Positions 9,001 through 17,064 of a stretch of 64,000 bases of DNA are shown here, in pieces (position 1 is the first letter of the stretch; each line of letters begins with the position of its first letter). The notes beneath the pieces were generated by a model. It ran no database searches, was not told where the DNA came from, and saw only the letters and a list, made by a program, of their open reading frames with translations. Origin of the DNA: Zobellia amurskyensis (GTDB lineage Bacteria; Bacteroidota; Bacteroidia; Flavobacteriales; Flavobacteriaceae); contig NZ_RCNR01000009.1 of NCBI RefSeq assembly GCF_009725985.1, positions 99,468-163,467 of the forward strand. The letters run 5' to 3'. Made by a program: the position numbers and the translations under genes.

Positions 9001-9300
9001 ATGCAAATAATTTATGAATATCACGATGTAAGTGCGAGCGAACGTTTAGAGACTTTAGCTAAAGAAAAACTTGAAAAACTTAGTAAAAAATACGATTTCG
9101 TGCATAGAGCCGATGTGTTTTTTAAAACTGAAAACAGAAGTGACGAAGAGAATATGTTCTGCGACATCCGTTTGAGCATGCCTGGACCGCGCATTTTTGC
9201 ATCATCTAACTCTGACTCCTTTGAAGCAGCGTTAAGTGAGACCGTTCGCGACTTGGAACATCAACTTAGAAAAGTAAAAGAAAAGTTGTCGGCTCACTAG
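9001..9300 (+). CDS. hpf: Short ribosome hibernation-promoting factor (HPF/YfiA/RaiA)
   Basis: This 99-residue protein binds the 30S subunit decoding region and stabilises inactive ribosomes in stationary phase. The beta-alpha-beta-beta-beta-alpha fold is visible: an opening strand IIYEYHDV, a first helix SERLETLAKEKLEKLSKKY (12-30), three strands (ADVFFK, FCDIRLSM, RIFASS), and a final amphipathic helix (73-96). It lacks the C-terminal dimerisation domain of long HPFs, so it is the short type. A hairpin terminator overlaps the stop codon. A stress/stationary-phase role agrees with the neighbourhood (Dps, YciF and topoisomerase IB nearby). Confidence 0.9.
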   Translation: MQIIYEYHDVSASERLETLAKEKLEKLSKKYDFVHRADVFFKTENRSDEENMFCDIRLSMPGPRIFASSNSDSFEAALSETVRDLEHQLRKVKEKLSAH

Positions 9301-9313
9301 CCGTCAACTTTTT
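9281..9313 (+). terminator. Terminator hairpin overlapping the hpf stop codon
   Basis: AAAAGTTG-T-CGGCT on the left and AGCCG-T-CAACTTTT on the right pair with one T-T mismatch around a CACT loop and run into T5. The TAG stop (9298-9300) is inside the hairpin. A small ORF starts 25 bases later, so readthrough or a second promoter must serve it. Confidence 0.65.
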
Positions 9314-9337
9314 AATGTATCAACTTAAAAAACTTGT

Positions 9338-9499
9338 ATGAAACCGACATCAATTATTGGCATTGCTTCAGCTTTGGCCAACAGCAGAAAACTAAAACTT
9401 GCCCTTGTGGGTATGCAGTTTGCCTATCTGGGGTATAAACTCTTGCAGAACAACGAATCCAAAAAAGGCAAGAAGAAAAGAAAAAAACTAAAGCGATAA
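9338..9499 (+). CDS. Small basic protein, 53 aa
   Basis: An ATG-started 53-codon ORF. Residues 4-35 are mildly hydrophobic with IIGIASALANS and LALVGMQFAYLGYKLL segments, and the last 18 residues are almost all Lys/Arg (KKGKKKRKKLKR at the end). That pattern suits a membrane-associated or nucleic-acid-contacting small protein, and similar short ORFs next to hibernation and stress genes are often called hypothetical in flavobacteria. I recognise no family. It sits between hpf and the SLC13 gene on the same strand. Confidence 0.5.
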   Translation: MKPTSIIGIASALANSRKLKLALVGMQFAYLGYKLLQNNESKKGKKKRKKLKR

Positions 9500-9544
9500 C
9501 GAATAAGGCTATGTGCATCCTTGTACTGTGCCAGCGAAATAAAA

Positions 9545-11374
9545 ATGACTTGGGAAATAATTTTAATGTTTTGTGTATTACTGGTAACGGTGGTACTTTT
9601 TGTATTCGAAGTTTTCCCTGTTGACAAAATTGCTTTTTTGATTATCGTTTCACTCACCCTATTGGGGTTAGTGAAGCCAGAGGAGGCCATTAGTGGTTTT
9701 TCAAACAACGCCACTATTGCCGTTCTTGCTTTAATGATATTGGCTATTGCGTTAGAAGAAAATGGCGTTATCAATTGGTTGGCCTCGGGTATGGGGCGGA
9801 TCAAAGGATTGCCATTGTATGTAATGGCGCCCATTTTCATGTTCGTTACGGCAGGAATTTCAGCATTTATAAGTACTACGGCCGTAGTTATCGTGTTTAT
9901 AAAAATTGTAAATCAGCTTTCGGAGAAATACAACATTTCTCAAAGCAAACTACTATTGCCTATTTCCTTTGCCGGTATATTAGGAGGTTCCTGCACATTA
10001 ATGGGTACTTCAACCAATCTTATCGTTAATTCCGTAGCAACGGATCTGGGTGCGGAAAAATTAGGCTTCTTTGAATTTTCATTATTGGGGTTAGTCTTTT
10101 TGGGCATCTCAATTATTTATCTAACGGTTACCTTACGTTGGCTACCTTGGGGCAAAGGCAAGAATCTTGATGAAGATTACAATCTGAATAATTACGTAAC
10201 CAACGTTCATATTAATTCCGACTCCCAATTGGTGGGAAAAACGGTCCAAGAGAGTTTCCTTTTTGAAAACCCGGATGTATCACTTTTAAAGCTCACGCGA
10301 AACAATAGAATTCATAATTCACCCGGTAAGTATGTAACCTTTAAAGCTAATGACGAGCTTCTATTAATGTGCGACTTGGAAAACCTGACCCGCATTAACG
10401 AGTCCGAAAATTTGAGTCTAAACCAAGAAAATTACTTTGCTCCAAGACAGGATTCAGAGAACAATAAAGCAAGCGATACAAAGGAGGAAAGTGACCTTGA
10501 CACTCGCATTTTTGTAGAATTCCTTATGCTTCCCGGAGCACAATTTTTAGGAAAAACTTTAGGTAATCTCAGAAGCTTAATGATGCAGGACATTGTCCCC
10601 ATCGCCATTAAAAAAAGAAAAACGCTTACTAAATTAAACGATAGATTGGTACGCAGTAGTATGAACAAGCTTGTGCTTAAAGTGGGAGACCGTTTGCTCT
10701 TGGAAACCTCTAAAGAAAACCTTGAAACACTGAGTAAGATGGAGAATGTATTATTGCTTCAAGAATACGATAAAGTAAGCTCCAATTCTAGATACAAACG
10801 TTACTTCTCGCTGAGCGTTCTTTTGTTGGTCATAGGTTTAGCCGCTTCGGGCTTATTATCCATTATGGTTAGTGCCCTTACCGGAGTTTGCATTCTGTTA
10901 CTCACAAAAAACTTGGACCTTACCACGGTCTATAAAAAAGTAAACTGGCAAATTTTCTTTTTACTAGCAGGTATGATCCCCTTGGGAATTGCTATGCACA
11001 ATACTGGCGCCGATGTTTTTATTTCAGAAAAACTACTGGGTTTTCTTTTTGACCAACCGGGATACGTTGTCATTGGCACCCTGTTTTTCACCACCATGAT
11101 TTTGAGCGCGGTCATAAGCAATAATGCCACGGCAATTATTATGACGCCCATTGCTATTTCGGTAGCTCAAGGTATGCAGCTAGATTTCAAACCTTTTATT
11201 CTAGCCGTAATGTTCGCGGCCAATTTTAGCTTTTTCACTCCTGTAGGTTATCAAACCAACACTTTAATCTACAGTCTTGGCAACTATAAATTCAGTCACT
11301 TTTTAGGAATTGGAGGCCTATTGAGCCTCATTCTAGCCGTAGTAGCCACCTTTTTATTAACCAATATGTTATAA
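9545..11374 (+). CDS. SLC13/DASS-type permease with two RCK_C domains
   Basis: An inner-membrane anion symporter-like protein. Residues about 1-205 and 410-609 hold the paired membrane halves, with STTAVVIVFIKIV and GSCTLMGTSTNLIVNS in the first and AVISNNATAIIMTP in the second; the SNT-like motifs form the substrate site in the family. Between them are two TrkA-C/RCK_C domains (about 217-295 and 326-398), which bind ligands in the cytosol. Substrate could be dicarboxylate, sulfate or another anion. I chose the ATG at 9545 over a TTG eight codons upstream because the hydrophobic N-terminus then begins normally. An MscS gene follows after 11 bases. Confidence 0.85.
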   Translation: MTWEIILMFCVLLVTVVLFVFEVFPVDKIAFLIIVSLTLLGLVKPEEAISGFSNNATIAVLALMILAIALEENGVINWLASGMGRIKGLPLYVMAPIFMFVTAGISAFISTTAVVIVFIKIVNQLSEKYNISQSKLLLPISFAGILGGSCTLMGTSTNLIVNSVATDLGAEKLGFFEFSLLGLVFLGISIIYLTVTLRWLPWGKGKNLDEDYNLNNYVTNVHINSDSQLVGKTVQESFLFENPDVSLLKLTRNNRIHNSPGKYVTFKANDELLLMCDLENLTRINESENLSLNQENYFAPRQDSENNKASDTKEESDLDTRIFVEFLMLPGAQFLGKTLGNLRSLMMQDIVPIAIKKRKTLTKLNDRLVRSSMNKLVLKVGDRLLLETSKENLETLSKMENVLLLQEYDKVSSNSRYKRYFSLSVLLLVIGLAASGLLSIMVSALTGVCILLLTKNLDLTTVYKKVNWQIFFLLAGMIPLGIAMHNTGADVFISEKLLGFLFDQPGYVVIGTLFFTTMILSAVISNNATAIIMTPIAISVAQGMQLDFKPFILAVMFAANFSFFTPVGYQTNTLIYSLGNYKFSHFLGIGGLLSLILAVVATFLLTNML

Positions 11375-11385
11375 CACTATCAATT

Positions 11386-12279
11386 ATGGAAAGTAAATTC
11401 TCAATAGAAGACGCATTAAGTAAATTATGGGATAAGTTAGATGGATGGCTAGATGCCATTATATTAAAACTCCCAAATATTGTCATGGCCATTTTTGTCA
11501 TGGTCTTATTTTATTTCATTGCCCGTGGTATTCGGAAATTACTACAGAAATTCCTTCTTAACCGTATTAGTCAGCAATCCATTCAAGATATCATTGCGCG
11601 TTTTGCATTTTTGACCGTCATCCTGATCGGATTTTTTGTTGCGTTAGGTGTTCTTGAGTTAGACAAAGTGCTTACTAGTATTCTTGCTGGCGCAGGTGTT
11701 GTTGGTCTGGCCATTGGTCTGGCTTTACAAGGTACTTTGAGCAATACATTTGGCGGACTAATTCTTTCATTTATGCCCAAAATAAATATCAATGACTTTA
11801 TTGAAAGTGATGGTATAAAAGGGTTTGTTTCAGAAATTAGCTTGCGTAATGTTGTGGTTCGCCAACCCGATAATAATTATGTGGTCATTCCCAACTCTAA
11901 GTTCATAGATGGCTCCTTTAAGAATTACTCGCTTAGCGAAAGAAGCCGTATCGTAGTTGATTGTGGTGTAGGTTATGAAAGTGATCTGCAACAGGTGGAA
12001 GACTTGGTTATAAAGATAATAGGAGAAAATTTCCCTCAGAACAATAATGAGGCGGTAGAGTTTTTCTTTACTGAATTTGGAGATAGCTCTATTAATTTCA
12101 TGGTTCGTTTTTGGATTGACATGAAAGGTGCTAAACAAGAGCATGCCGCTAGACATGAAGCCGTGAAATTGATCAAGTCGCATTTTGACGCAAAAGACAT
12201 CAACATTCCTTTCCCTATCCGCACATTGGATTTTGGCAAGAATACCCTAAACATGAATACAATTAAGGGGAAATCATAA
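11386..12279 (+). CDS. MscS-family mechanosensitive ion channel
   Basis: A small-conductance mechanosensitive channel protein that opens under membrane tension during hypo-osmotic shock. Three N-terminal membrane segments (about 27-50, 66-86, 89-115) end in the glycine/alanine-rich pore helix LAGAGVVGLAIGLALQGTLS (about 99-118). The beta domain follows (residues about 125-180, with FIESDGIKGFV and NNYVVIPNSKF) and then a C-terminal alpha/beta domain to 297. The length is typical of the basic family member. It is tightly placed after the SLC13 gene and 29 bases before an AI-2E gene, so a three-gene transport operon is likely. Confidence 0.92.
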   Translation: MESKFSIEDALSKLWDKLDGWLDAIILKLPNIVMAIFVMVLFYFIARGIRKLLQKFLLNRISQQSIQDIIARFAFLTVILIGFFVALGVLELDKVLTSILAGAGVVGLAIGLALQGTLSNTFGGLILSFMPKININDFIESDGIKGFVSEISLRNVVVRQPDNNYVVIPNSKFIDGSFKNYSLSERSRIVVDCGVGYESDLQQVEDLVIKIIGENFPQNNNEAVEFFFTEFGDSSINFMVRFWIDMKGAKQEHAARHEAVKLIKSHFDAKDINIPFPIRTLDFGKNTLNMNTIKGKS

Positions 12280-12308
12280 TCCTAGATTACCGACCTAAAA
12301 CCAACCCT

Positions 12309-13409
12309 ATGAAATCGACCGAAATAGCCAATGGAATTCTAAAAGCGATTGCCGCGGTATGCGGCTTCCTTTTACTATTGTACATTATTTACGAACTGCA
12401 GTCCATAGTGGCGTACTTAATTATCTCCGCAATAGTGGCGCTAATAGGTCGGCCCGTTGTAATACTTTTAAGGAAGACCTTAAGAGTACCCAACATATTG
12501 GCCGTTGCTTTGACCATGTTGGTCATTGCTGCCCTATTTGCGGGTATCATCATGCTAATTGTGCCTTTACTGACCGAGCAGGGAAAAAACCTATACTTGT
12601 TCGATTTTGGTATAATTCAAAATGAGTTTGATAAATTATATGTCATGCTTTCGGAATATTTTGGCACAACAAAAAAGGTTGTGGAAGATTTGGTAGAAGA
12701 TGCCACATTGAACAAAACAGATGTGAACGGTCTTGGCAAAGATTTAGTTCCTTCGTTCATAAAATCTATTTTACAAGTGTTGGATAATATTGGGATTGGA
12801 CTGTTCTCCGTATTATTTATTTCATTCTTCTTTTTAAAGGATAGTGGCATCATCCAACGATCCATTTTAACCTCTGTACCGGATGTCCATAGAATGAAAA
12901 CCATGCGTTCCTTAGCTAAAATTAAAAACCTGTTGTCTCGTTACTTCGTTGGCTTGCTGTTTCAGCTATTCATCCTTTTTTCCTTCTATGCCATTACTTT
13001 AATTTTGGTGGGAGTAGAGAACGCAGTACTTATAGCGTTTATGTGCGCCCTATTCAATATTATACCTTACCTAGGACCAATGATTGGTGCTGTAATTATG
13101 GTCATGTTTACTATCACAAGTAATCCTGGTGTTGATTTTAGCACTATAATTCTCCCCAAAGTGGGCTATGTAATGCTTGGTGTCACCATTGGTCAACTTA
13201 TTGACAATTTTTTCTCGCAGCCCATTATATTCAGTAACAGCGTAAAATCTCATCCGCTGGAGATTTTCTTGGTCATACTTGGTGCCGGTCTGTTGTTCGG
13301 GATTGTTGGAATGATGCTGGCCGTACCGGGCTATACCGTACTAAAGGTGATCTTAAAACAATTTGTCTCCAAAAACAAAATAGTTACAGCCCTAACGAGA
13401 GGGCTGTAA
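12309..13409 (+). CDS. AI-2E family transporter (second of two)
   Basis: A 366-residue paralogue of the product of 6435-7457. It has the same plan: N-terminal helices (about 12-45 and 60-85), an extracytoplasmic segment (about 90-140), then the FNIIPYLGPMIGAV block (about 244-257) and a C-terminal LLFGIVGMMLAVPGYTVLKV helix (about 329-348), all typical of PF01594. The substrate is unknown. It ends the run of transport genes beginning with SLC13. Its stop codon lies inside a strong terminator hairpin. Confidence 0.88.
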   Translation: MKSTEIANGILKAIAAVCGFLLLLYIIYELQSIVAYLIISAIVALIGRPVVILLRKTLRVPNILAVALTMLVIAALFAGIIMLIVPLLTEQGKNLYLFDFGIIQNEFDKLYVMLSEYFGTTKKVVEDLVEDATLNKTDVNGLGKDLVPSFIKSILQVLDNIGIGLFSVLFISFFFLKDSGIIQRSILTSVPDVHRMKTMRSLAKIKNLLSRYFVGLLFQLFILFSFYAITLILVGVENAVLIAFMCALFNIIPYLGPMIGAVIMVMFTITSNPGVDFSTIILPKVGYVMLGVTIGQLIDNFFSQPIIFSNSVKSHPLEIFLVILGAGLLFGIVGMMLAVPGYTVLKVILKQFVSKNKIVTALTRGL

Positions 13410-13419
13410 CTATTCTTTT
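13381..13419 (+). terminator. Terminator hairpin overlapping the AI-2E stop codon
   Basis: A perfect 13-bp stem (TAGTTACAGCCCT at 13381-13393 with AGGGCTGTAACTA at 13400-13412) closes a 6-base loop and is followed by TTCTTTTG. The TAA stop (13407-13409) lies in the right arm, so the last codons are also terminator sequence. Confidence 0.8.
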
Positions 13420-13453
13420 GGAAAATTTAAATGTGTTGTAAAGTGGTCTAACT

Positions 13454-13639
13454 TTAGAAAACAACACCAGATGCAACGAGCGCCACTACTAAAACAACCA
13501 AAAAGGCTATGATGATAAAAAACCCTTTTTTTGTAATACCGCTCTTTTGAAAGATATACTCTTGTTTAGGGTCATGGGATTCCTTGACAAACTCGGTCTC
13601 TTCGTTTTTTATTTTCTCGTCTTGTACAGTATTTTTCAT
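13454..13639 (-). CDS. Small C-terminally anchored membrane protein, 61 aa
   Basis: A 61-residue protein with a highly charged N-terminal two-thirds (KNTVQDEKIKNEETEFVKES) and one hydrophobic helix at the C-terminus (GFFIIIAFLVVLVVALVASG, about 39-58). It is probably a tail-anchored inner-membrane protein with its charged part in the cytosol. I recognise no family. It is convergent with the AI-2E gene and divergent from topoisomerase IB, so it has its own promoter in the 230-base gap at 13640-13868. Confidence 0.6.
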   Translation of the reverse strand: MKNTVQDEKIKNEETEFVKESHDPKQEYIFQKSGITKKGFFIIIAFLVVLVVALVASGVVF

Positions 13640-13868
13640 AATTGTTTGTTTATCTGTTTAATCAAATGATTTCATAATAACAACTCGTAGCACCTTTGAA
13701 AACGGAGGTTTACAAGTCGCTTTATTTCAATATACATCCATTTTTCACTTATTCCAGTGAATTTTCCAAAGCGGTTAATCTAATTATCGATTGAGCTCAA
13801 ACCAAACGCTTTATAGGGAATATCTTTAACCTCAGCAGTATTCCAAATCAATAAATCACTCTTAATAG

Positions 13869-14939
13869 ATGGCACAAAAGAACCTTTTAAGTCAGTTATT
13901 GAAAGCTCCAGAATTGGCGATTGAAAATCTCAATTTGGTATATATTGATAATGGTAAAATGCCCATATCCCGACGCCGAAAAGGAAAGGGTTTTGTTTAC
14001 ACCTACAAACAGAAACCTATAAAGGACAAGAATGAAATAGAACGCATTACAAGCTTGGTCTTACCACCCGCTTGGGAAGATGTGAAAATTACCCATTTAC
14101 AAAACGGACACCTGCAAGCCGTAGGTAAAGACCTTAAAAACAGAAAACAATATAGGTACCATCCTACGTGGGTAAAAATTAGAAATCAGACCAAATTTTA
14201 TAAAATGAGTCTCTTTGGCAAGAAGCTGCCTACCATTAGAGAGCAAGTGGAAAAAGACCTGTCTCAAAAACAATGGACAAAAAGTAAGGTTGTGGCACTC
14301 ATTGTAAAACTTATGGACGAGACCCATATACGAATTGGAAATGAGCAATACGCCAAACGCAACAAATCTTACGGACTTTCTACCATGCGTAAAAAGCATG
14401 TTGAGATATTTAAGAACAACATAAAATTTGAATTTGTTGGCAAGAAAGGTAAACAGCATTCGGTTACGGTACGTAATAAAAAACTGATTCGACTTATTAG
14501 TCGATGTGAGGATATACCAGGCTGGGAACTCTTTCAGTATTATGACGAAGACGGTGACAAACAATCTGTAGATAGTTCTATGGTAAACGAATACTTACAT
14601 GATATAAGCGGTGAATTCTTTACGGCCAAGGATTTTAGGACATGGGCGGCATCCGTAGTGTTTTTTGATACGCTTTTAGATTTAAGCCCCACCGAAACCC
14701 AAAAAGAAAATAAGAAAAACCTACTCATAGGTTTTGATGCTGCAGCTGCAGCTCTAGGCAATACACGCAATGTTTGTCGCAAATACTATGTTCACCCTGT
14801 ATTGGTTTCCAAGTATGAAGATGGTTCCATAGAAAAATGGTTTGACAAGGCAGAGAAAGAGGACTCCAGATCTGAGCATTTTACAACTTCGGAAATGGTC
14901 ATTCTTGAGCTTTTTGAACAATATACACCTAAGTTTTAA
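13869..14939 (+). CDS. DNA topoisomerase IB (poxvirus/eukaryote-type)
   Basis: A type IB topoisomerase that relaxes supercoils by making a 3'-phosphotyrosyl nick without ATP. The N-terminal domain (about 20-110) includes PPAWEDVKI and the RYHPTW motif, followed by the catalytic domain. There RIGNEQY (155-161) carries the first catalytic Arg, YGLSTMRKKHV (168-178) the DNA-contacting lysine region, FRTWAA (256-261) the second Arg, and CRKYYVHP (303-310) the nucleophile, most likely Tyr307. The 356 residues are normal for bacterial members. Bacterial TopIB is usually an accessory or stress-linked enzyme, in keeping with its surroundings. It is monocistronic as far as can be seen. Confidence 0.93.
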   Translation: MAQKNLLSQLLKAPELAIENLNLVYIDNGKMPISRRRKGKGFVYTYKQKPIKDKNEIERITSLVLPPAWEDVKITHLQNGHLQAVGKDLKNRKQYRYHPTWVKIRNQTKFYKMSLFGKKLPTIREQVEKDLSQKQWTKSKVVALIVKLMDETHIRIGNEQYAKRNKSYGLSTMRKKHVEIFKNNIKFEFVGKKGKQHSVTVRNKKLIRLISRCEDIPGWELFQYYDEDGDKQSVDSSMVNEYLHDISGEFFTAKDFRTWAASVVFFDTLLDLSPTETQKENKKNLLIGFDAAAAALGNTRNVCRKYYVHPVLVSKYEDGSIEKWFDKAEKEDSRSEHFTTSEMVILELFEQYTPKF

Positions 14940-15137
14940 CATTGCTTTTTGTTTTCTTTCATATTGAAAAACAAATAGATACCATTTAAAATAGACTATT
15001 AGGGATTGCATCAATAATTCATTTTTTCAGATAAAGACAAACGCGTCTATCTCTCTAACTTTACAAACAGAAAGTAAGATGTCATGCGGCATGCATCCCA
15101 TTTTTAAAAATTGCCGTTCATTAAAATTTGAATTAAG

Positions 15138-15587
15138 ATGAGCACATATAGCGAAGAAATACAGACAAAATTAAACAACATATTAGAGAAGACTTATGAT
15201 GCGGAGAAGGGTTTTAAAAAAGCTGCCGAACACGCCCAGAGTACAGACCTAAAGACCTTCTTTAAACGTAAGGCAGACGAACGTTACGCTTTTGGACATG
15301 ACCTAAAATCTGAAATTGTTCGTTACGGACAGGATTTTGATAAAGGCGGAAGTGCTACAGGTGCCATGCACCGTGGTTGGATGGATGTAAAAGCATGGTT
15401 TAACGGAGACAATGACGAAGCTATGTTAGAAGAATCCATTACTGGGGAAAAAGCTGCCATAGATGAGTACAAAGCAGTACTCAACGAAACTGCTCTACCT
15501 ACTACTACCGCTACTCTACTTACTAAGCAAATGAATAAAATTAGTACCGATCTAAGTAACATCAAAAGATTGGAAGACGTACTATAG
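15138..15587 (+). CDS. PA2169-like four-helix-bundle protein (DUF2383)
   Basis: A 149-residue ferritin-like helical protein of the PA2169/DUF2383 family. Four helices are visible: 3-30, 32-62, 77-115 and 120-148. KAAEHAQSTDLKTFF (27-41), RGWMDVKAWFNGDN (79-92) and LEESITGEKAAIDEYKAVL (97-115) are typical. The biochemical role is unproven; members are induced by stress and often sit near YciF and Dps genes, as here. It has a terminator of its own. The product of 37843-38319 resembles it in size and helical plan and may be a distant relative. Confidence 0.82.
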   Translation: MSTYSEEIQTKLNNILEKTYDAEKGFKKAAEHAQSTDLKTFFKRKADERYAFGHDLKSEIVRYGQDFDKGGSATGAMHRGWMDVKAWFNGDNDEAMLEESITGEKAAIDEYKAVLNETALPTTTATLLTKQMNKISTDLSNIKRLEDVL

Positions 15588-15605
15588 GAGTAGTAAAGAC
15601 AAAAA

Positions 15606-15636
15606 TAAAAGGGGATGCAATTGTATCCCTTTTTTA
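15606..15636 (+). terminator. Intrinsic terminator after PA2169-like gene
   Basis: AAAAGGGGAT pairs with ATCCCTTTTT allowing one bulged G, with a short loop and T6. It starts 19 bases past the stop codon. Confidence 0.65.
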
Positions 15637-15664
15637 CATTTTACTAACTATTTATACAATATCT

Positions 15665-16408
15665 ATGTTCAACAAATTATCCATTCGGGCAGAAAGAGAG
15701 CAGATTGAAGAAATGTATAGCGCCCTTTTTAAATTTCCCGACATATATAGACCACGACAAATCATAAACGGACTTGAAGAAAGTACCGTTCCTATTATAA
15801 CTTCAACAAAACAAGAAGAAATCACCACTTCTATTTGGGGTCTTCTTCCCAAGAAATTTGACGGGGATTGGGCCGTTTTTCAAAAACATGTGAATACATT
15901 AACAGTACCAACCGCTTCGTTAAATTCAAAACCATGGTACGCCCATACCAACGAAACAGAAAGATGTCTACTTATCGTAACCGGCTTCTTTACCACTTTT
16001 GTTTCAGAGGGGGAACTCCTATTTTTTCATATGACCAAAGAATCAGGAGAACCTTTTGCCGTTGCCGCTATTTGCAATGAGCTAGAAGATGGTTTTATGA
16101 CTAGCGCGCTTATTACGGAACCGGCCAACAGAACATTTACACAAGTTCACAACGCTAGTGACCAAATGCCCATTTTGATACCTAGTCATCAGCAAAAGGC
16201 TTATTTAGACTATGATATCTCCACAAATGAAATAGACACCGAAGCTGCTATACACACCTTGAATGCCGAGGCCGTTTCAGAAGACTTCTTCTATGATAAC
16301 AACTCAGATGTTCATGATGAACTATCGGTTTTAGGTGATGAGGATTTTCTACCTACCACCTTACATGATTTACTGTATCATAACAGTATAGACATTAGTA
16401 AATCATAA
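15665..16408 (+). CDS. Degenerate SRAP (YedK/HMCES-like) protein
   Basis: By eye the protein aligns along residues 1-182 with SOS-response-associated peptidase domains, which crosslink to abasic sites in single-stranded DNA. The retained marks are IWGLLPK (57-63, usual WGLIP), NTL (77-79), KPW (89-91), RCLLIVTGFF (100-109, usual RCL-P-GFYEW) and VHNASDQMPIL (161-171, usual IHN---RMPV-L). The catalytic residues are mostly gone: position 2 is Phe instead of the Cys nucleophile, Thr80 replaces the Asn of NAR-E, and Thr110 replaces the Glu of GFYEW; only His162 remains. Residues 183-247 are an acidic, unrelated tail. It is probably an inactive homologue with another role, perhaps DNA binding. The family assignment is my motif reading, not a search result. 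Confidence 0.68.
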   Translation: MFNKLSIRAEREQIEEMYSALFKFPDIYRPRQIINGLEESTVPIITSTKQEEITTSIWGLLPKKFDGDWAVFQKHVNTLTVPTASLNSKPWYAHTNETERCLLIVTGFFTTFVSEGELLFFHMTKESGEPFAVAAICNELEDGFMTSALITEPANRTFTQVHNASDQMPILIPSHQQKAYLDYDISTNEIDTEAAIHTLNAEAVSEDFFYDNNSDVHDELSVLGDEDFLPTTLHDLLYHNSIDISKS

Positions 16409-16475
16409 CACCACGAGGTGTATTCCGCCATTATTACTGCTACTATTAATATTGTTTAAAGGCAAAATCAAAATG

Positions 16476-16514
16476 TTTTGTGTTAATCGAAACGCAACAC
16501 ATTTTTCATCTTTG
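16476..16514 (+). promoter_or_regulatory. Candidate promoter upstream of DUF1328 gene
   Basis: TTTTG at 16476-16480 and CATCTTTG at 16507-16514 flank a 26-base spacer. The right box is one base off TAnnTTTG and matches the box ahead of the second 38.7-kb repeat over ten bases (CATCTTTGTA). The spacer is longer than usual, so this is tentative. Confidence 0.35.
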
Positions 16515-16571
16515 TAGTGTAGAAGTCGGATAAGTACGACACTAGAAATTACTAATCTAAAACCACATATT

Positions 16572-16733
16572 ATGTTACGCTGGACAGTCACTTTTGTTAT
16601 ATTGGCAATTATTGCCGCAGTATTTGGATTTGGTGGAATAGCAGCTGGAGCTGCAAGTATCGCCAAAGTACTATTCTTTATTTTTCTTATTCTTTTCGTA
16701 ATATCATTATTCACCGGAAAGAAAAGTATATAA
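16572..16733 (+). CDS. DUF1328 family small membrane protein
   Basis: A 53-residue protein of the DUF1328 (YtjA) family. It begins MLRWTVTF and has two hydrophobic helices joined by the family-typical glycine/alanine turn ([19 protein letters not shown], about 18-36), ending in a short basic tail. Members are small inner-membrane proteins of unknown mechanism, often switched on in stationary phase or stress. It is followed by an acidic lipoprotein gene 29 bases later, and the two probably share a transcript that ends at the hairpin near 17.0 kb. Confidence 0.85.
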   Translation: MLRWTVTFVILAIIAAVFGFGGIAAGAASIAKVLFFIFLILFVISLFTGKKSI

Positions 16734-16762
16734 CACGTATTAATCTATAAAACCTAAACAAT

Positions 16763-16954
16763 ATGAAACGTACACTATATTTAATGCTATTTGTCTTAAT
16801 GACTGCATCTTTTACTACACTAACAAGCTGTAGAGACCAAAATAAAGATACAGGAGACAAAATAGAAGACGCAATTGACGACACGGGAGACGCCATAGAA
16901 GAAGGCGCTGAAGATGTAGAAGATGGAATTGAAGATGCCGTAGACGACAATTAA
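16763..16954 (+). CDS. Small acidic lipoprotein, 63 aa
   Basis: The N-terminal signal has a lipobox ending LTSC (about 20-23), so Cys23 should be lipidated after cleavage by signal peptidase II. The mature 41 residues are very acidic and fall into short repeats of the kind GDxIEDAIDDTGDAIEEG, ending AVDDN. It likely forms an amphipathic, negatively charged surface helix anchored in a membrane leaflet. I know no defined function; comparable short acidic lipoproteins are common in flavobacteria next to stress genes. Confidence 0.72.
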   Translation: MKRTLYLMLFVLMTASFTTLTSCRDQNKDTGDKIEDAIDDTGDAIEEGAEDVEDGIEDAVDDN

Positions 16955-16976
16955 GATAATAGTTTGGTTGGTTGTT

Positions 16977-17013
16977 AAAGTGGGAGTTTCCTTTTGGAAA
17001 CTTCCGCTTTTTT
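16977..17013 (+). terminator. Terminator after the DUF1328-lipoprotein unit
   Basis: AAAGTGGGAGTTTCC pairs with GGAAACTTCCGCTTT through two G-T wobbles around a TTTT loop, then continues in T6. It lies 23 bases beyond the lipoprotein stop. Confidence 0.75.
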
Positions 17014-17064
17014 ATGTCATAAGTTAAATATTGAACAACGTCTTTTTAATACGCCCCACTGCTA

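Noticed and set aside
9521..9544. TTG start for the SLC13 gene
   Set aside because: The ATG at 9545 gives a normal hydrophobic N-terminus; the TTG adds eight polar residues.
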